64,000 bases of DNA from Anaeromicrobium sediminis (lineage in GTDB: Bacteria > Bacillota > Clostridia > Peptostreptococcales > Thermotaleaceae): positions 262,817 to 326,816 of the forward strand of contig NZ_NIBG01000003.1 of assembly GCF_002270055.1 (NCBI RefSeq), in the 5' to 3' direction. Under the pieces are notes generated by a model that saw only the letters and a list, made by a program, of their open reading frames with translations, ran no database searches and was not told the DNA's origin. Within the stretch, counting starts at the first letter, position 1. Each line of letters starts with the position of its first letter. Below, one piece after another: positions 1-8,884 of this stretch. Position numbers and translations under genes: made by a program.

Positions 1-455
1 CCTTCTTTTATCATTCTATCTGCTCCACCAGGACCTTCTTCTGCCGGTTGGAATAAAAATAGAATATTACCACTGATTTTTTCTTTCATCTGAGAAAGTA
101 TCATGGCAGCACCAAGCAACCAGGTAGTATGGGCATCATGGCCACAGGCATGCATAAGACCCTCCCTAGTAGACTTATACTCCACATCATTTAATTCTTT
201 CATTTTAAGACAATCCATATCAGCTCTAAGTAATATGGTTTTACCTGGCTTGTGTCCCTTTAATAATCCTGTAACTCCTGTAATACCAATATTTCTCTTT
301 ACTTCTAGTCCTAACTTTTCTAATTTGTCTCCTACTAATTTGGCAGTTTTTACTTCTTCAAGGGCCGGCTCTGGATAGGCATGGATTTCTCTTCTAATTT
401 TAATTAGTTCTTCCTTTATGTTATTAGACAAATTTAAAATTAAATCTTTATTCAT
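1..455 (-). CDS. M20 family metallopeptidase / amidohydrolase, partial
   Basis: This is the N-terminal 151 codons of a zinc-dependent M20 peptidase/amidohydrolase of the N-acyl-amino-acid or IAA-conjugate hydrolase type. The rest lies outside the window. The protein begins MNKDLILNLS and contains RREIHAYPE, LLRADMD and MHACGHDAH, the last two being the usual first metal-binding region of this family, followed by LFQPAEEGPGG with the catalytic and metal-binding glutamates. The start ATG at 455 is preceded by AAGGGGGA. The family normally runs to about 390 residues. The exact substrate cannot be told from this part. Confidence 0.9.
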   Translation of the reverse strand, partial: MNKDLILNLSNNIKEELIKIRREIHAYPEPALEEVKTAKLVGDKLEKLGLEVKRNIGITGVTGLLKGHKPGKTILLRADMDCLKMKELNDVEYKSTREGLMHACGHDAHTTWLLGAAMILSQMKEKISGNILFLFQPAEEGPGGADRMIKE

Positions 456-573
456 AAAACAATTCCCCCTTCTATACATAATTGTATTATATTTTTGAGA
501 CAAGTATTCAATTTTTTTGGAATAAGATTACAGTAAAGATAATAATTATTATTAATGAAAGGGTGAGAATTAT

Positions 574-1653
574 ATGAAAAAAATCCTAATAGTAATGATT
601 TTTATTACTTTTTTATCTAACATATCTTATGGACAAGTGGTGAATAAAGATGAATATTCGGAAGCAAGGGCCTTAGTAATAAAGGCTAATGATCCTACCG
701 AGAAAAATGGAGAAAGGATTCAGCTGGTGAAATTAAAAATACTTGAGGGAAAATATGAAAATAAAATTGTGAAAGTAAAACATATTATTGGGGAAGAGAC
801 AACTTTGGTAAGAGAAGTTAAAAAAGGTGATAGGGTTATTTTATCAATAGATAAAAGAGATAAGATAGTCAATATATACATATCTAATTATGGGAGAAGA
901 GAATATGTATATTACATAAGTATAATTTTCATACTCTTATTACTTGTCATAGGCAAGAAAAAGGGAATAAAGTCTACAATAAGTCTTGGTCTTACTATAT
1001 TGGCCATATTTAAAATATTGCTACCAGCCATATTAAAGGGTTATAATCCCATATTTATTACTGTTGCCATGTGTAGTTTTATAACTATAATAACCATGTT
1101 TATGGTGGGGGGAATAAATTATAAGAGTATATCAGCAATTATTGGAACCATAGTAGGAATAATAATAGGTGGATCAATAGCTATAATAGTAGGTAATAAA
1201 GGCCATGTGACAGGAATGAGTAGTGAGTCCGCATCTATGCTCATGTTCATACCTCAAGAAGTAGAATTTAATTTTAAATATATTTTATTTTCTGGAATAA
1301 TAATGGGAGCACTAGGGGCTATAATGGATGTGGGAATGTCCATTGCCTCATCTGTAGAAGAAGTATATAAAGCAAACAAAGAAACTAGCCATAGAAAACT
1401 ATTTTTATCAGGTATGAACGTAGGAAAAGATGTTATGGGTACCATGAGTAATACTTTAATATTAGCTTATGTAGGAAGTAATATACCCCTATTATTATTA
1501 CTAATGGCTCATGGCAATACTGTCCCAAATATATTAGATTTAGAATTGATAGTAGTAGAGATAATTAGAGCACTATCAGGAAGTATAGGATTGATTATGA
1601 CTATTCCTATTACAGCCTTTGCGGCAAGTTTCTTAATATGTAAGGAAAAATAG
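574..1653 (+). CDS. YibE/F family membrane protein
   Basis: A 359-residue integral membrane protein of the YibE/F family, whose biochemical role is not settled. The N-terminus is a signal-like hydrophobic stretch, then a roughly 90-residue extracytoplasmic domain rich in lysine (residues 25-110, an OB-like region typical of the family). About seven to eight hydrophobic helices fill the rest, with family-typical stretches GGINYKS and GAIMDVGMSIASS. It is a single gene: the start follows AAGGGTGAG and a terminator hairpin lies directly after the stop. Confidence 0.85.
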   Translation: MKKILIVMIFITFLSNISYGQVVNKDEYSEARALVIKANDPTEKNGERIQLVKLKILEGKYENKIVKVKHIIGEETTLVREVKKGDRVILSIDKRDKIVNIYISNYGRREYVYYISIIFILLLLVIGKKKGIKSTISLGLTILAIFKILLPAILKGYNPIFITVAMCSFITIITMFMVGGINYKSISAIIGTIVGIIIGGSIAIIVGNKGHVTGMSSESASMLMFIPQEVEFNFKYILFSGIIMGALGAIMDVGMSIASSVEEVYKANKETSHRKLFLSGMNVGKDVMGTMSNTLILAYVGSNIPLLLLLMAHGNTVPNILDLELIVVEIIRALSGSIGLIMTIPITAFAASFLICKEK

Positions 1654-1688
1654 TCCAATAATAAATAGATGAATAACTACCTTTTATG

Positions 1689-1720
1689 AAACTCCAAATT
1701 AAATAGTTGGAGTTTTATTT
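1689..1720 (+). terminator. rho-independent terminator
   Basis: A 9-bp perfect stem (AAACTCCAA / TTGGAGTTT) with a 9-nt loop, followed by TTATTTATT. It ends the YibE/F transcript. Confidence 0.75.
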
Positions 1721-1780
1721 ATTGCAAAAAAGGAATTTGTACAATAATGTAGAAAAGGATAGAATATTCTATAAAATAAT

Positions 1781-3295
1781 ATGGGGCTGATTAGGGTGAA
1801 TAAGGGATCGAAGGTAGAAAGTGAATTTTTCATAAATATGGATAAAAACAATGTGGAAGATGTCATATGTGTTTTCAAAAAAATTTATGAAGAAAATAAA
1901 AGAGAGATTGAATATTATAAGGAACTTGAAAGTGAGTTTAATACTATAATTGAGTCATCTTCTGATGGAATCCATGTAACAGATGGAGAGGGAACTACCC
2001 TAAGATTTAATAGGGCTTGCGAAAGAATTGAAGATATTAGTAGAAAAGAAATGATTGGAAAGAACATGAGGGATATGGTTAAAGCAGGTATCTATTCTAA
2101 ATCTGTCACTGTAGAAGTGTTAGAAAGTAAAAGGTCAGTAACATTACTTCAACATGTTAATGGAAAGGAAGTAATGGCCACGGGAACTCCCGTATTTAAG
2201 GATGGAAGAATAAATAGGGTAGTAATAAATTCTAGAGATATAACGGAGTTAAATAAATTAAAAAGAGAATTAAATGATGCCTATACTATGAAGGAAAAGG
2301 CTGAACGGGAGCTAGAGTTCTTGAGACAAAGGGAAACAAGTGAAAGGAATGTGGTGGCAGAAAGTATTTCCATGAAGAGAATTATAAAGTTGGCAGAAAG
2401 TGTGGCTAAAGTAGATTCTACCGTGTTAATTCAAGGAGAATCGGGAGTGGGAAAGGGCGTTATAAGTAGTTTTATACATAAAAATAGCAATAGAAGAAAG
2501 GGCCCTTTTATAAAGATTGATTGCTCTGCCATACCTGAAAATTTACTAGAATCAGAACTATTTGGGTATGAGAAGGGGGCCTTCACAGGAGCTAATAATA
2601 GGGGGAAAATTGGATTAATAGAACTGGCCAATAAGGGTACTTTATTTTTAGACGAAATAGGTGAAATGCCTTTAGGTTTACAGGCTAAATTACTTAGGTT
2701 TATACAGGATAGGGAGTTTATAAGAGTTGGTGGAAAGAATCCCATATCTGTTGACATAAGGGTGATAGCTGCAACTAATAGAAGTCTTAGGAAGATGATA
2801 GATGAAAAAAATTTTAGACAAGATCTATACTATAGATTAAATGTAATTCCCATATCTATTCCACCTTTAAGGGAGCGAAAGGAAGATATAAGGCCCCTTA
2901 TAAACTCAGCTTTAAATAAGTTAAATAAAAAATATAATTTTACAAAGCGATTTAATGTAGATACCCTAGAAATGTTAGTAAAATATACTTGGCCAGGAAA
3001 TGTAAGGGAGTTAGAGAATATTACAGAGAGACTAATAGTTACTACTTCCTTTGAAGAAATCATGCCAGAGGATTTGCCTAGTACTATAGGGGAAAGTGTT
3101 CAAAACAAAAGGTGTTTTAATATGGATAATATTAAATCATATAAGGATTCTATGGATAAATTTGAAAGGAGCCTTTTAATGGAAATAAAGAAAAAATCTA
3201 ATAGTACCATTGAAATGGCTGAAATTTTAAAGATAGATCCTAGCACTGTTAGAAGAAAATTAAAAAAACATCATATTAAAATAGATTTTGAATAA
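1781..3295 (+). CDS. sigma-54-dependent PAS-domain transcriptional activator
   Basis: A bacterial enhancer-binding protein of 504 residues. A PAS sensor lies near residues 50-160 (TIIESSSDGIHVTDGEG), then an AAA+ domain with Walker A GESGVGKG, the sigma-54 contact loop GAFTGA and Walker B GTLFLDEIGEMPL. A Fis-type helix-turn-helix ends the protein (EMAEILKIDPSTVRRKLKKH). It should activate a sigma-54 promoter after sensing a small molecule through PAS. The next gene has exactly such a promoter (3447-3463) and three palindromic candidate binding sites in between. The start is uncertain: ATG 1781 has no good Shine-Dalgarno, and GTG 1796 is an alternative. Confidence 0.93.
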   Translation: MGLIRVNKGSKVESEFFINMDKNNVEDVICVFKKIYEENKREIEYYKELESEFNTIIESSSDGIHVTDGEGTTLRFNRACERIEDISRKEMIGKNMRDMVKAGIYSKSVTVEVLESKRSVTLLQHVNGKEVMATGTPVFKDGRINRVVINSRDITELNKLKRELNDAYTMKEKAERELEFLRQRETSERNVVAESISMKRIIKLAESVAKVDSTVLIQGESGVGKGVISSFIHKNSNRRKGPFIKIDCSAIPENLLESELFGYEKGAFTGANNRGKIGLIELANKGTLFLDEIGEMPLGLQAKLLRFIQDREFIRVGGKNPISVDIRVIAATNRSLRKMIDEKNFRQDLYYRLNVIPISIPPLRERKEDIRPLINSALNKLNKKYNFTKRFNVDTLEMLVKYTWPGNVRELENITERLIVTTSFEEIMPEDLPSTIGESVQNKRCFNMDNIKSYKDSMDKFERSLLMEIKKKSNSTIEMAEILKIDPSTVRRKLKKHHIKIDFE

Positions 3296-3395
3296 GGCAA
3301 ATTTGCATCGAAAGGCAAATTTGCCTTTTGACATTTTTCCTCGGAATTTAGGGTATATGCGTAAATTCTAGTGAATGTACCAAGGCAATTTTGCC
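3296..3395. promoter_or_regulatory. three palindromic upstream activator sites
   Basis: Three copies of a GGCAA-N2-TTGCC palindrome lie between the sigma-54 activator and the agmatinase gene: 3296-3307 (GGCAAATTTGCA, one end mismatched), 3314-3325 (GGCAAATTTGCC) and 3384-3395 (GGCAATTTTGCC). Their centres are 18 and 70 bp apart. They sit upstream of a -24/-12 promoter, where enhancer-binding proteins normally bind. Assignment to the neighbouring regulator is inference from position and repetition. Confidence 0.7.
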
Positions 3396-3446
3396 TTCTT
3401 ACATTTTGAAACTTTATGAAGAATGTTGAAAATTGCTTAAGAAAAC

Positions 3447-3463
3447 TTGGAACGGAATTTGCA
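3447..3463 (+). promoter_or_regulatory. sigma-54 (-24/-12) promoter
   Basis: TTGGAACGGAATTTGCA matches the sigma-54 consensus TTGGCACG-N4-TTGCW at all but one defined position, with the GG and GC doublets correctly spaced. Transcription should start near 3474, leaving a short leader before the agmatinase ATG at 3499. It follows the gene of a GAFTGA-containing activator. Confidence 0.8.
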
Positions 3464-3498
3464 ATGTTAAGGAAATAACAAAACGAGGAGGGATTATT

Positions 3499-4464
3499 AT
3501 GAAACAAGAAAAAATTAATCAACCAGCAAGTGCATTGAGCTCACCAAGATTTTGTAATAGAGGAAACTTTATGAGACTGCCAGCTGCAACTAACTTAGAG
3601 GAATTAGATTTTGCAGTAGTGGGAGTACCTTTTGATACAGCAAGTTCATTTAGAACTGGATCTAGATTTGGCCCTGGAGCTATTAGAAATATATCAGCCC
3701 TTATAAAACCTAACAATGTACATCTTGAAGTTAATGTATTAGATAGCTTAAAGGGTGCAGATTATGGAGATTTAAACATAGTTCCAGGATACATAGAAAA
3801 ATCTTTTGAAAATATAGAAGAGGGATTACAACCTTTACTTGATGCCAATGTTATTCCCATCATATTAGGAGGAGACCACTCCATATCATTACCCCATTTA
3901 AGAGCCATAGCTAAAAAACATGGACCTGTGGCATTAGTTCACTTTGATTCCCATGCGGATATAAATGATACTGTATTTGGTGAAAAACACAATCATGGAA
4001 CTCCATTTAGAAGAGCCTTTGAGGAAAAATTAATTGATCCTGACCATGTAATACAAGTGGGAATGAGAGGATCGTTATATGACCCAGATGAGCACAAAAT
4101 AGCAGAGGAAGAATTAGGATTTAGATTAATAGCAGCTCACAAAATTAGGGAAATGGGAATAGATAATTTAATAGAAGAAATTAAGGATAGGGTAGGAGAT
4201 AAAAAGGTATTCTTAACTTTTGATATAGATTTTGTAGATCCAGCTTATGCACCGGGAACGGGAACACCAGAGGTGGGAGGATTTACATCCCATGAGACTT
4301 TAACAATAGTAAGAGCATTAAAGGACTTAAACTTTGTAGGATGTGACATAGTGGAAGTTGCACCACAATATGACCCAACGGAGATGACGGCATTTATGGC
4401 CGCTAATGTAGCTTTTGAATTTATTTCAATGTTAGCTACAAAGAAGAAAATAAGAGACGAATAA
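3499..4464 (+). CDS. speB: agmatinase / ureohydrolase family protein
   Basis: A 321-residue manganese ureohydrolase that releases urea from a guanidino compound. Agmatine to putrescine is the most common reaction, but guanidinobutyrate or another guanidino acid is possible. All metal ligands are present: GGDHS (residues 124-128), H148-F-D-S-H-A-D154, and D242-I-D with FDIDFVDPAYAPGTGTPE. ATG 3499 is chosen over an in-frame ATG at 3465 because AGGAGGGATT stands just before it and the -24/-12 promoter begins transcription near 3474. The YjiH transporter gene follows 21 bp later, so the two probably form one sigma-54-controlled catabolic operon. Confidence 0.9.
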   Translation: MKQEKINQPASALSSPRFCNRGNFMRLPAATNLEELDFAVVGVPFDTASSFRTGSRFGPGAIRNISALIKPNNVHLEVNVLDSLKGADYGDLNIVPGYIEKSFENIEEGLQPLLDANVIPIILGGDHSISLPHLRAIAKKHGPVALVHFDSHADINDTVFGEKHNHGTPFRRAFEEKLIDPDHVIQVGMRGSLYDPDEHKIAEEELGFRLIAAHKIREMGIDNLIEEIKDRVGDKKVFLTFDIDFVDPAYAPGTGTPEVGGFTSHETLTIVRALKDLNFVGCDIVEVAPQYDPTEMTAFMAANVAFEFISMLATKKKIRDE

Positions 4465-4485
4465 AAAATCTGGAGGGATAAAATA

Positions 4486-5931
4486 ATGGCTATTACAACA
4501 AAAGTAAATATTGAAAATTTAGACCTGAGCGATCCGAACAATCTAGATAAAATTCAATTGGATAAAAGCAGTTATAGTAAAGGCTTAACAAAATCTATAA
4601 TTTTTACATCTATTGCCGTAGCAGTGTTTTTTATGCCTGTAACAATAGGTGGAAAATCGGATGTACTATTTGGATTCATCTATAACTTTTTTAAAAACTT
4701 ATTAGGGAATTTTGGACTATGGTTAATAACAGGAGTTATAGTGGCCAATTCGGTAGTAAGTTTTTATGGCAAGTTCATGGCTAAAAAGGATAGTTTCCTT
4801 TATGAATACTATGGGCATGATTCCATACTTCATCCTTTTTTCTATTTATTAGGTGCAGTGTATGCAGTTATATATACTCTCCATGTAAGCTTTGAACAAT
4901 TCACAGGACCGGATATTATAGTAGGAGGTTCCACAGGAGGAACGGTAATACCAGCCATAGTAGTGGGGGTTGCTTGGATTATACAGGTAGGGGCCTTCTT
5001 TATGCCTTTTCTACTTAGCTATGGTGGTATAGATTTTATAGGGTCAATACTAGAACCATTTATGAGACCTGTATTTAGAGTTCCTGGAAAAAGTGCAGTA
5101 GATGCTATTGCATCCTTTGTAAGTTCATCTTCAATGGCAGTTATTATTACTAGTAAGCTCTATAGAACTAATACATATACTAAGAGAGAAGCCACTATTA
5201 TAGCTACATGCTTTAGTGCTGTGAGTGTTGGTTTTGCCATGTTAGTAGTAAAGACTGCAGGATTGGGAGAACATTTTATAAAGGTATATTTTTCTTCATT
5301 CTTTATAGCCTTTGTAATAACTTTCTTTATGGTTAGAATACCACCTCTTTCTAAGAAAGAAGATATATATCATAATGGTAGAATTCAAACGGAAGAAGAT
5401 AGAGTTGGTGAAGCTAAATTTGAAAAGGGTATATTTAAAAGAGGTATAGATCGAGCTGCAAAAAGAGCTTATACGGCAAATAGTATATTCTCAGAGATAA
5501 AGTCTAGCTTAATTGATGGATATTCAGTAATGCCAAAGGTATTATCCCTATTATCTGCCGTTGGAATAACTGGGTTAATAGTAGCAGAATATACTCCTTT
5601 TTTCAGGATAATAGGAAAGGTTTTTGTACCCCTATTAGTATTGTTAAAGGTTCCAAATGCAGCTGAAATAGCTCCATCCGTTCCTGTGGGAATAGCAGAA
5701 ATGTTTTTGCCTGTATTATTAATAGCAGATAAAGTAGATGTACTAGACATAGGAGCTAGATATTTCGTAACAGCCGTGTCAATGGTCCAAATAATATTTT
5801 TCTCAGAAACTATTGTTGTAATGATAGCCACACGTTTACCAGTAAAACTATGGGAATTAGTAGTATGTTTCTTACAAAGAACTCTAATAGCAATTCCACT
5901 AGTAGCGCTGGCAATGCATATATTATTCTAA
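4486..5931 (+). CDS. YjiH family transporter-like membrane protein (Gate/nucleoside-recognition fold)
   Basis: A 481-residue protein with about ten hydrophobic segments, belonging to the YjiH family (two nucleoside-recognition/Gate domains). A soluble, charged N-terminus (residues 1-40) precedes the first helix. Conserved-looking stretches are FVSSSSMAVIITSKLY and PSVPVGIAEMFLPVLL. The start follows TGGAGGGA. Its place directly after the agmatinase-family gene suggests movement of the guanidino substrate or its amine product. That role is inference, since the transported compound of this family is not well established. Confidence 0.8.
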   Translation: MAITTKVNIENLDLSDPNNLDKIQLDKSSYSKGLTKSIIFTSIAVAVFFMPVTIGGKSDVLFGFIYNFFKNLLGNFGLWLITGVIVANSVVSFYGKFMAKKDSFLYEYYGHDSILHPFFYLLGAVYAVIYTLHVSFEQFTGPDIIVGGSTGGTVIPAIVVGVAWIIQVGAFFMPFLLSYGGIDFIGSILEPFMRPVFRVPGKSAVDAIASFVSSSSMAVIITSKLYRTNTYTKREATIIATCFSAVSVGFAMLVVKTAGLGEHFIKVYFSSFFIAFVITFFMVRIPPLSKKEDIYHNGRIQTEEDRVGEAKFEKGIFKRGIDRAAKRAYTANSIFSEIKSSLIDGYSVMPKVLSLLSAVGITGLIVAEYTPFFRIIGKVFVPLLVLLKVPNAAEIAPSVPVGIAEMFLPVLLIADKVDVLDIGARYFVTAVSMVQIIFFSETIVVMIATRLPVKLWELVVCFLQRTLIAIPLVALAMHILF

Positions 5932-5936
5932 AAATG

Positions 5937-5972
5937 AAACACCCCTAACCATTTCGGTTAAGGGTGTTTTCT
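5937..5972. terminator. bidirectional terminator
   Basis: Hairpin ACACCC-C-TAACC / GGTTA-A-GGGTGT (5939-5967) with T/A tracts on both sides, between the convergent YjiH gene and uppP. Confidence 0.85.
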
Positions 5973-6776
5973 TTACTTAAAATAAGCAAAATATCCTAGT
6001 ACTAGTGATCCTAATACTATTCTATAATAGCCAAAGACCTTAAAGCTCTTTCTCTTTATGTAATTCATAAATACGGATATAACTATTAAAGCTACTATAA
6101 ATGATACTCCAAAACCAATTCCTAATATCTTTAGTTCATTTGGAGTTAAATTAAATCCTACCTTTAATAAAGAATAACCAGAAGCAGCTACCATAGTAGG
6201 TATGGCTAAGAAAAATGAAAATTCAGCAGCAACTACTCTAGAAGCACCTAAGAACATGGCTCCTATAATAGTAGAAGCAGATCTAGAAGTTCCAGGTATC
6301 ATGGCTAAACATTGAATTATACCTATTATGAATGCAGTCTTACAATCAAGCATATCTATAGAATTTATTGAACCTCTTTTGTTATCTTTATCAACTAATA
6401 TTAGTACTATTCCTCCAACAATAAGGGCTATGGCAACTGTTGTTGGATTAAATAATAATTCTTCTATGTAATCTGCAGCTAATGCACCTATAACTAAAGC
6501 TGGAATTACACCTATTATAGTCTTTTGCCATAAGTTAATAATTCTTCTCTTGGCTAATACACTTTTTCTTCCAAAGGGAGATAACTTATCCCAAAAGTAT
6601 ACAATTACAGATAAGATTGCTCCAAGCTGAATTACTACGTCAAACATCTTCGTAAATTCCTCAGAGAAACTTATAAATTGGTTCACTATGATTAAGTGAC
6701 CTGTAGAAGATACGGGCAAGAACTCAGTAAGTCCTTCCACTATACCTAATATTACTGAAATTAGAACTTCGCTCAT
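5973..6776 (-). CDS. uppP: undecaprenyl-diphosphate phosphatase
   Basis: A 267-residue BacA/UppP membrane phosphatase that recycles undecaprenyl pyrophosphate to the monophosphate carrier for peptidoglycan synthesis, giving bacitracin tolerance. The signature GIVEGLTEFLPVSSTGHL is at the N-terminus and the second motif IPGTSRSAST near residue 165; about eight membrane helices. ATG 6776 is chosen over an upstream TTG because AAAGGA lies 10 nt before it. It is a single gene with no partner. Confidence 0.95.
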   Translation of the reverse strand: MSEVLISVILGIVEGLTEFLPVSSTGHLIIVNQFISFSEEFTKMFDVVIQLGAILSVIVYFWDKLSPFGRKSVLAKRRIINLWQKTIIGVIPALVIGALAADYIEELLFNPTTVAIALIVGGIVLILVDKDNKRGSINSIDMLDCKTAFIIGIIQCLAMIPGTSRSASTIIGAMFLGASRVVAAEFSFFLAIPTMVAASGYSLLKVGFNLTPNELKILGIGFGVSFIVALIVISVFMNYIKRKSFKVFGYYRIVLGSLVLGYFAYFK

Positions 6777-7042
6777 AAAATACAAATCCTTTCTTTTTTT
6801 CTAGGATACATGATAATTAGTCTAGGTATATTATAAAGGATAATCCATAATATGACAAAGCCTTTGAGATGACTATATGAAAAACTTAAGATTTGTAATT
6901 ATATTAATATTTGCCTTTAGTCATTAAAATAATATTCAAAAATTGGAGTAGAAAATAATGAAATAAAAAATAGTAGATTAGGAAAAATAATAAATAGACA
7001 AATTTAATTTACTACACATTTATACTAAGGAGGATTTTTTAC

Positions 7043-7234
7043 ATGGATAAAAATAGAGTAAAGGATATTATGGATGCTGATGAAAATTTAGAAGTACTTT
7101 ATAGGGGTACTAGTGTATGGGTAGAAGATGTGAGTTCATCACAAGAGGAAGCTACTGTAAAAGTCTTAGAAACGGATGAATTAATTCAAGTACCCACATC
7201 AGAATTAAGGGAAACGGGAAGAGAATTAAAATAG
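7043..7234 (+). CDS. sspH: H-type small acid-soluble spore protein
   Basis: A 63-residue SspH-family protein (MDKNRVKDIM start, internal GTSVWVEDV, LRETGREL end), a minor DNA- or core-associated protein made in the forespore. The length is normal for the family. A strong AAGGAGGA precedes the ATG and a terminator follows. It is direct evidence that the organism sporulates. Promoter elements for the forespore sigma factor were not identified with confidence. Confidence 0.88.
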   Translation: MDKNRVKDIMDADENLEVLYRGTSVWVEDVSSSQEEATVKVLETDELIQVPTSELRETGRELK

Positions 7235-7251
7235 ATAAGCATAGAATTATT

Positions 7252-7284
7252 GGGATAGTTATGAAAAATAACTATCCCTTATTA
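7252..7284 (+). terminator. rho-independent terminator
   Basis: An 11-bp perfect stem GGGATAGTTAT / ATAACTATCCC with a 5-nt loop, followed by TTATTAT, after sspH. Confidence 0.8.
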
Positions 7285-7414
7285 TATGGAAAAGATTTTA
7301 ATTATTTAAGTACTTGTTAACCAAACACATAAACCTTCCATATTATGTATTGAAAATGAATGTAATAAAGCCTGCTAATTATTATTATTGATCATGGCCT
7401 TAGGAGGTGGGAAT

Positions 7415-7942
7415 ATGAGAAAAATATTTTTAATAGGAGTTCTATTTACAATAATAATTATTTCCTTTATTGGAATAAGTCTTGGACAAGCAAATACTAG
7501 GAATGTAGATATAATAATTACTCCACAAGTAGATATATTTGTTGGAAAAAGGCTTTATATACCAACAGAATATAATAATGGATATACTACTATAATTCAT
7601 CCCTTTATATATGAGGATAGGGTCTATTTATCTATAGAAAATATAAGCCACATGATTAGATTGGGGCTAGATTATGATTATGAGTGTAAAGAAATATTAT
7701 ATTCTACTAAAAGCTGTATTGTAGAGCCAATAGAAATTGAAAAAGATAAAGATCCTTATATGGATTTAAATATGAAAGTATATTTGGATGAAAAACAGGT
7801 AAACTTATGTGAGAGTGAAAAATATTATGGACCTATAGTGTACAATGGAAAAATATATATTCCAATAAGATATATATCAGAGAAGGCTGGAAAAAGGGTT
7901 TTCTGGTATGGTGAAAAAAATAGAATTATAATAGATAAATAA
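7415..7942 (+). CDS. secreted stalk-domain (copper amine oxidase N-like) protein
   Basis: A 175-residue exported protein. An N-terminal signal or anchor (residues 4-24) is followed by two repeats of the kind found in copper amine oxidase N-terminal 'stalk' domains, for example VYLSIENISHMIRLG and KIYIPIRYISEKAGKRVFWYGEKNRIII. Such domains are common on clostridial envelope proteins and carry no catalytic site. ATG 7415 is preceded by GGAGGTGGG, so it is preferred over an in-frame ATG at 7388. The function is unknown beyond envelope association. Confidence 0.8.
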   Translation: MRKIFLIGVLFTIIIISFIGISLGQANTRNVDIIITPQVDIFVGKRLYIPTEYNNGYTTIIHPFIYEDRVYLSIENISHMIRLGLDYDYECKEILYSTKSCIVEPIEIEKDKDPYMDLNMKVYLDEKQVNLCESEKYYGPIVYNGKIYIPIRYISEKAGKRVFWYGEKNRIIIDK

Positions 7943-7944
7943 TT

Positions 7945-7980
7945 ATAAGGGATGATTAAACCTATATAATCATCCCTTAT
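7945..7980 (+). terminator. rho-independent terminator
   Basis: Stem ATAAGGGATGATT / AATCATCCCTTAT with a 10-nt loop, after the stalk-domain gene. It directly abuts the multi-hairpin repeat that follows. Confidence 0.75.
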
Positions 7981-8143
7981 TTACTTACTAGGAAATTATA
8001 GATTTTCAAAACTGTAGATAAGTAAAAAATAAGGGGGTGTGGGGGAAGGATTCCCCTGCCTCGTTAAAGAAGGGTGCTCAGCAACTTTAGTTGCGTCGAA
8101 GGGAACCATAGGGTTCCATAGCGAAGCATACGTAGTATGCCTT
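7980..8143. repeat. multi-hairpin intergenic repeat, copy 1
   Basis: About 165 bp with no gene, closely similar to 53685-53850. The left end is TTTACTTACTAGGAAA with a matching GATAAGTAAAAA. There follow GGTGTGGGGGAA and four short stems: GGGGAA/TTCCCC, GCAACT/AGTTGC, GGAACC/GGTTCC and GCATAC-gta-GTATGC. Order and orientation are the same in both copies, and both follow a terminator. It is much more GC-rich than its surroundings. It could be a MITE-like or REP-like element, or a structured RNA; no transposase is present. The remaining bases to 8253 hold only the promoter and leader of the flavin reductase gene. Confidence 0.8.
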
Positions 8144-8253
8144 ATTTCCTTTTACTAAAATTGTAATAAAATATGTTAAAATATAGTAAAATTACATTAT
8201 GAAAGAAAACTATTAATATTAAACTATGATCTATAAAAAAGGAGAAATTAAAT

Positions 8254-8784
8254 ATGATTAAAAAAGAATTTGAATTTCCAAATTATAGTACAGAAATGTT
8301 ACAAATATTAAAAGAAGGAAGAGTTTTATTAGTTGGAAAGGATAAGGATGGCAAATCCAATCCTATGACCATTGCTTGGGGAAGTATTATGTATGCTTGG
8401 AATAGACCACTATTTGTAGCTATGGTTAGAAGTAGTAGATATACATATAAACATATGGAAGAAAATAATGATTTTACAGTAAATTTTTTATCTAAAGACT
8501 ACAAGGAAGCCCTAGGCTTTTGTGGAAGTAAATCGGGTAGAGACTTTGACAAGTGGAAAGAGACTGGATTAACTCCTATAGATGGGAAATTCGTGAATGG
8601 GACCGTTATAGATGAGGCCTTTATTAATATGGAATGTCGCACCGTATATAAGGATGAGATGGATTTAAATGCATTAGAAGAATCTATTATAAAATTAAAA
8701 TACGATACAGATAAAAATGACCAAAATGTGGAACATACTTTTTATTTTGGAGAAATAATGGGAATGTATGGTCAAATGGAATAG
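8254..8784 (+). CDS. flavin reductase family protein
   Basis: A 176-residue protein of the FMN-binding split-barrel flavin reductase family. Typical features are PMTIAWGSIMYAWNRPLFVAMVRSSRYTYKHM (flavin-binding loop and RxSRYT) and FTVNFLSKDY. Members reduce flavin with NAD(P)H or bind FMN as small redox proteins in anaerobes. It is a single gene with AAAAGGAG before the ATG and a terminator behind. Substrate unknown. Confidence 0.85.
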   Translation: MIKKEFEFPNYSTEMLQILKEGRVLLVGKDKDGKSNPMTIAWGSIMYAWNRPLFVAMVRSSRYTYKHMEENNDFTVNFLSKDYKEALGFCGSKSGRDFDKWKETGLTPIDGKFVNGTVIDEAFINMECRTVYKDEMDLNALEESIIKLKYDTDKNDQNVEHTFYFGEIMGMYGQME

Positions 8785-8786
8785 AC

Positions 8787-8817
8787 AAAAGCCAACTTGT
8801 ATAAGTTGGCTTTTTTT
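8787..8817 (+). terminator. rho-independent terminator
   Basis: A 12-bp stem AAAAGCCAACTT / AAGTTGGCTTTT with a 4-nt loop and seven T residues. Confidence 0.9.
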
Positions 8818-8884
8818 AAAAAAGGGACATGGAAAAATATGTTAAAATATAAATGACCTTTTAAAAGGAGAAGGAGGGAATAAT

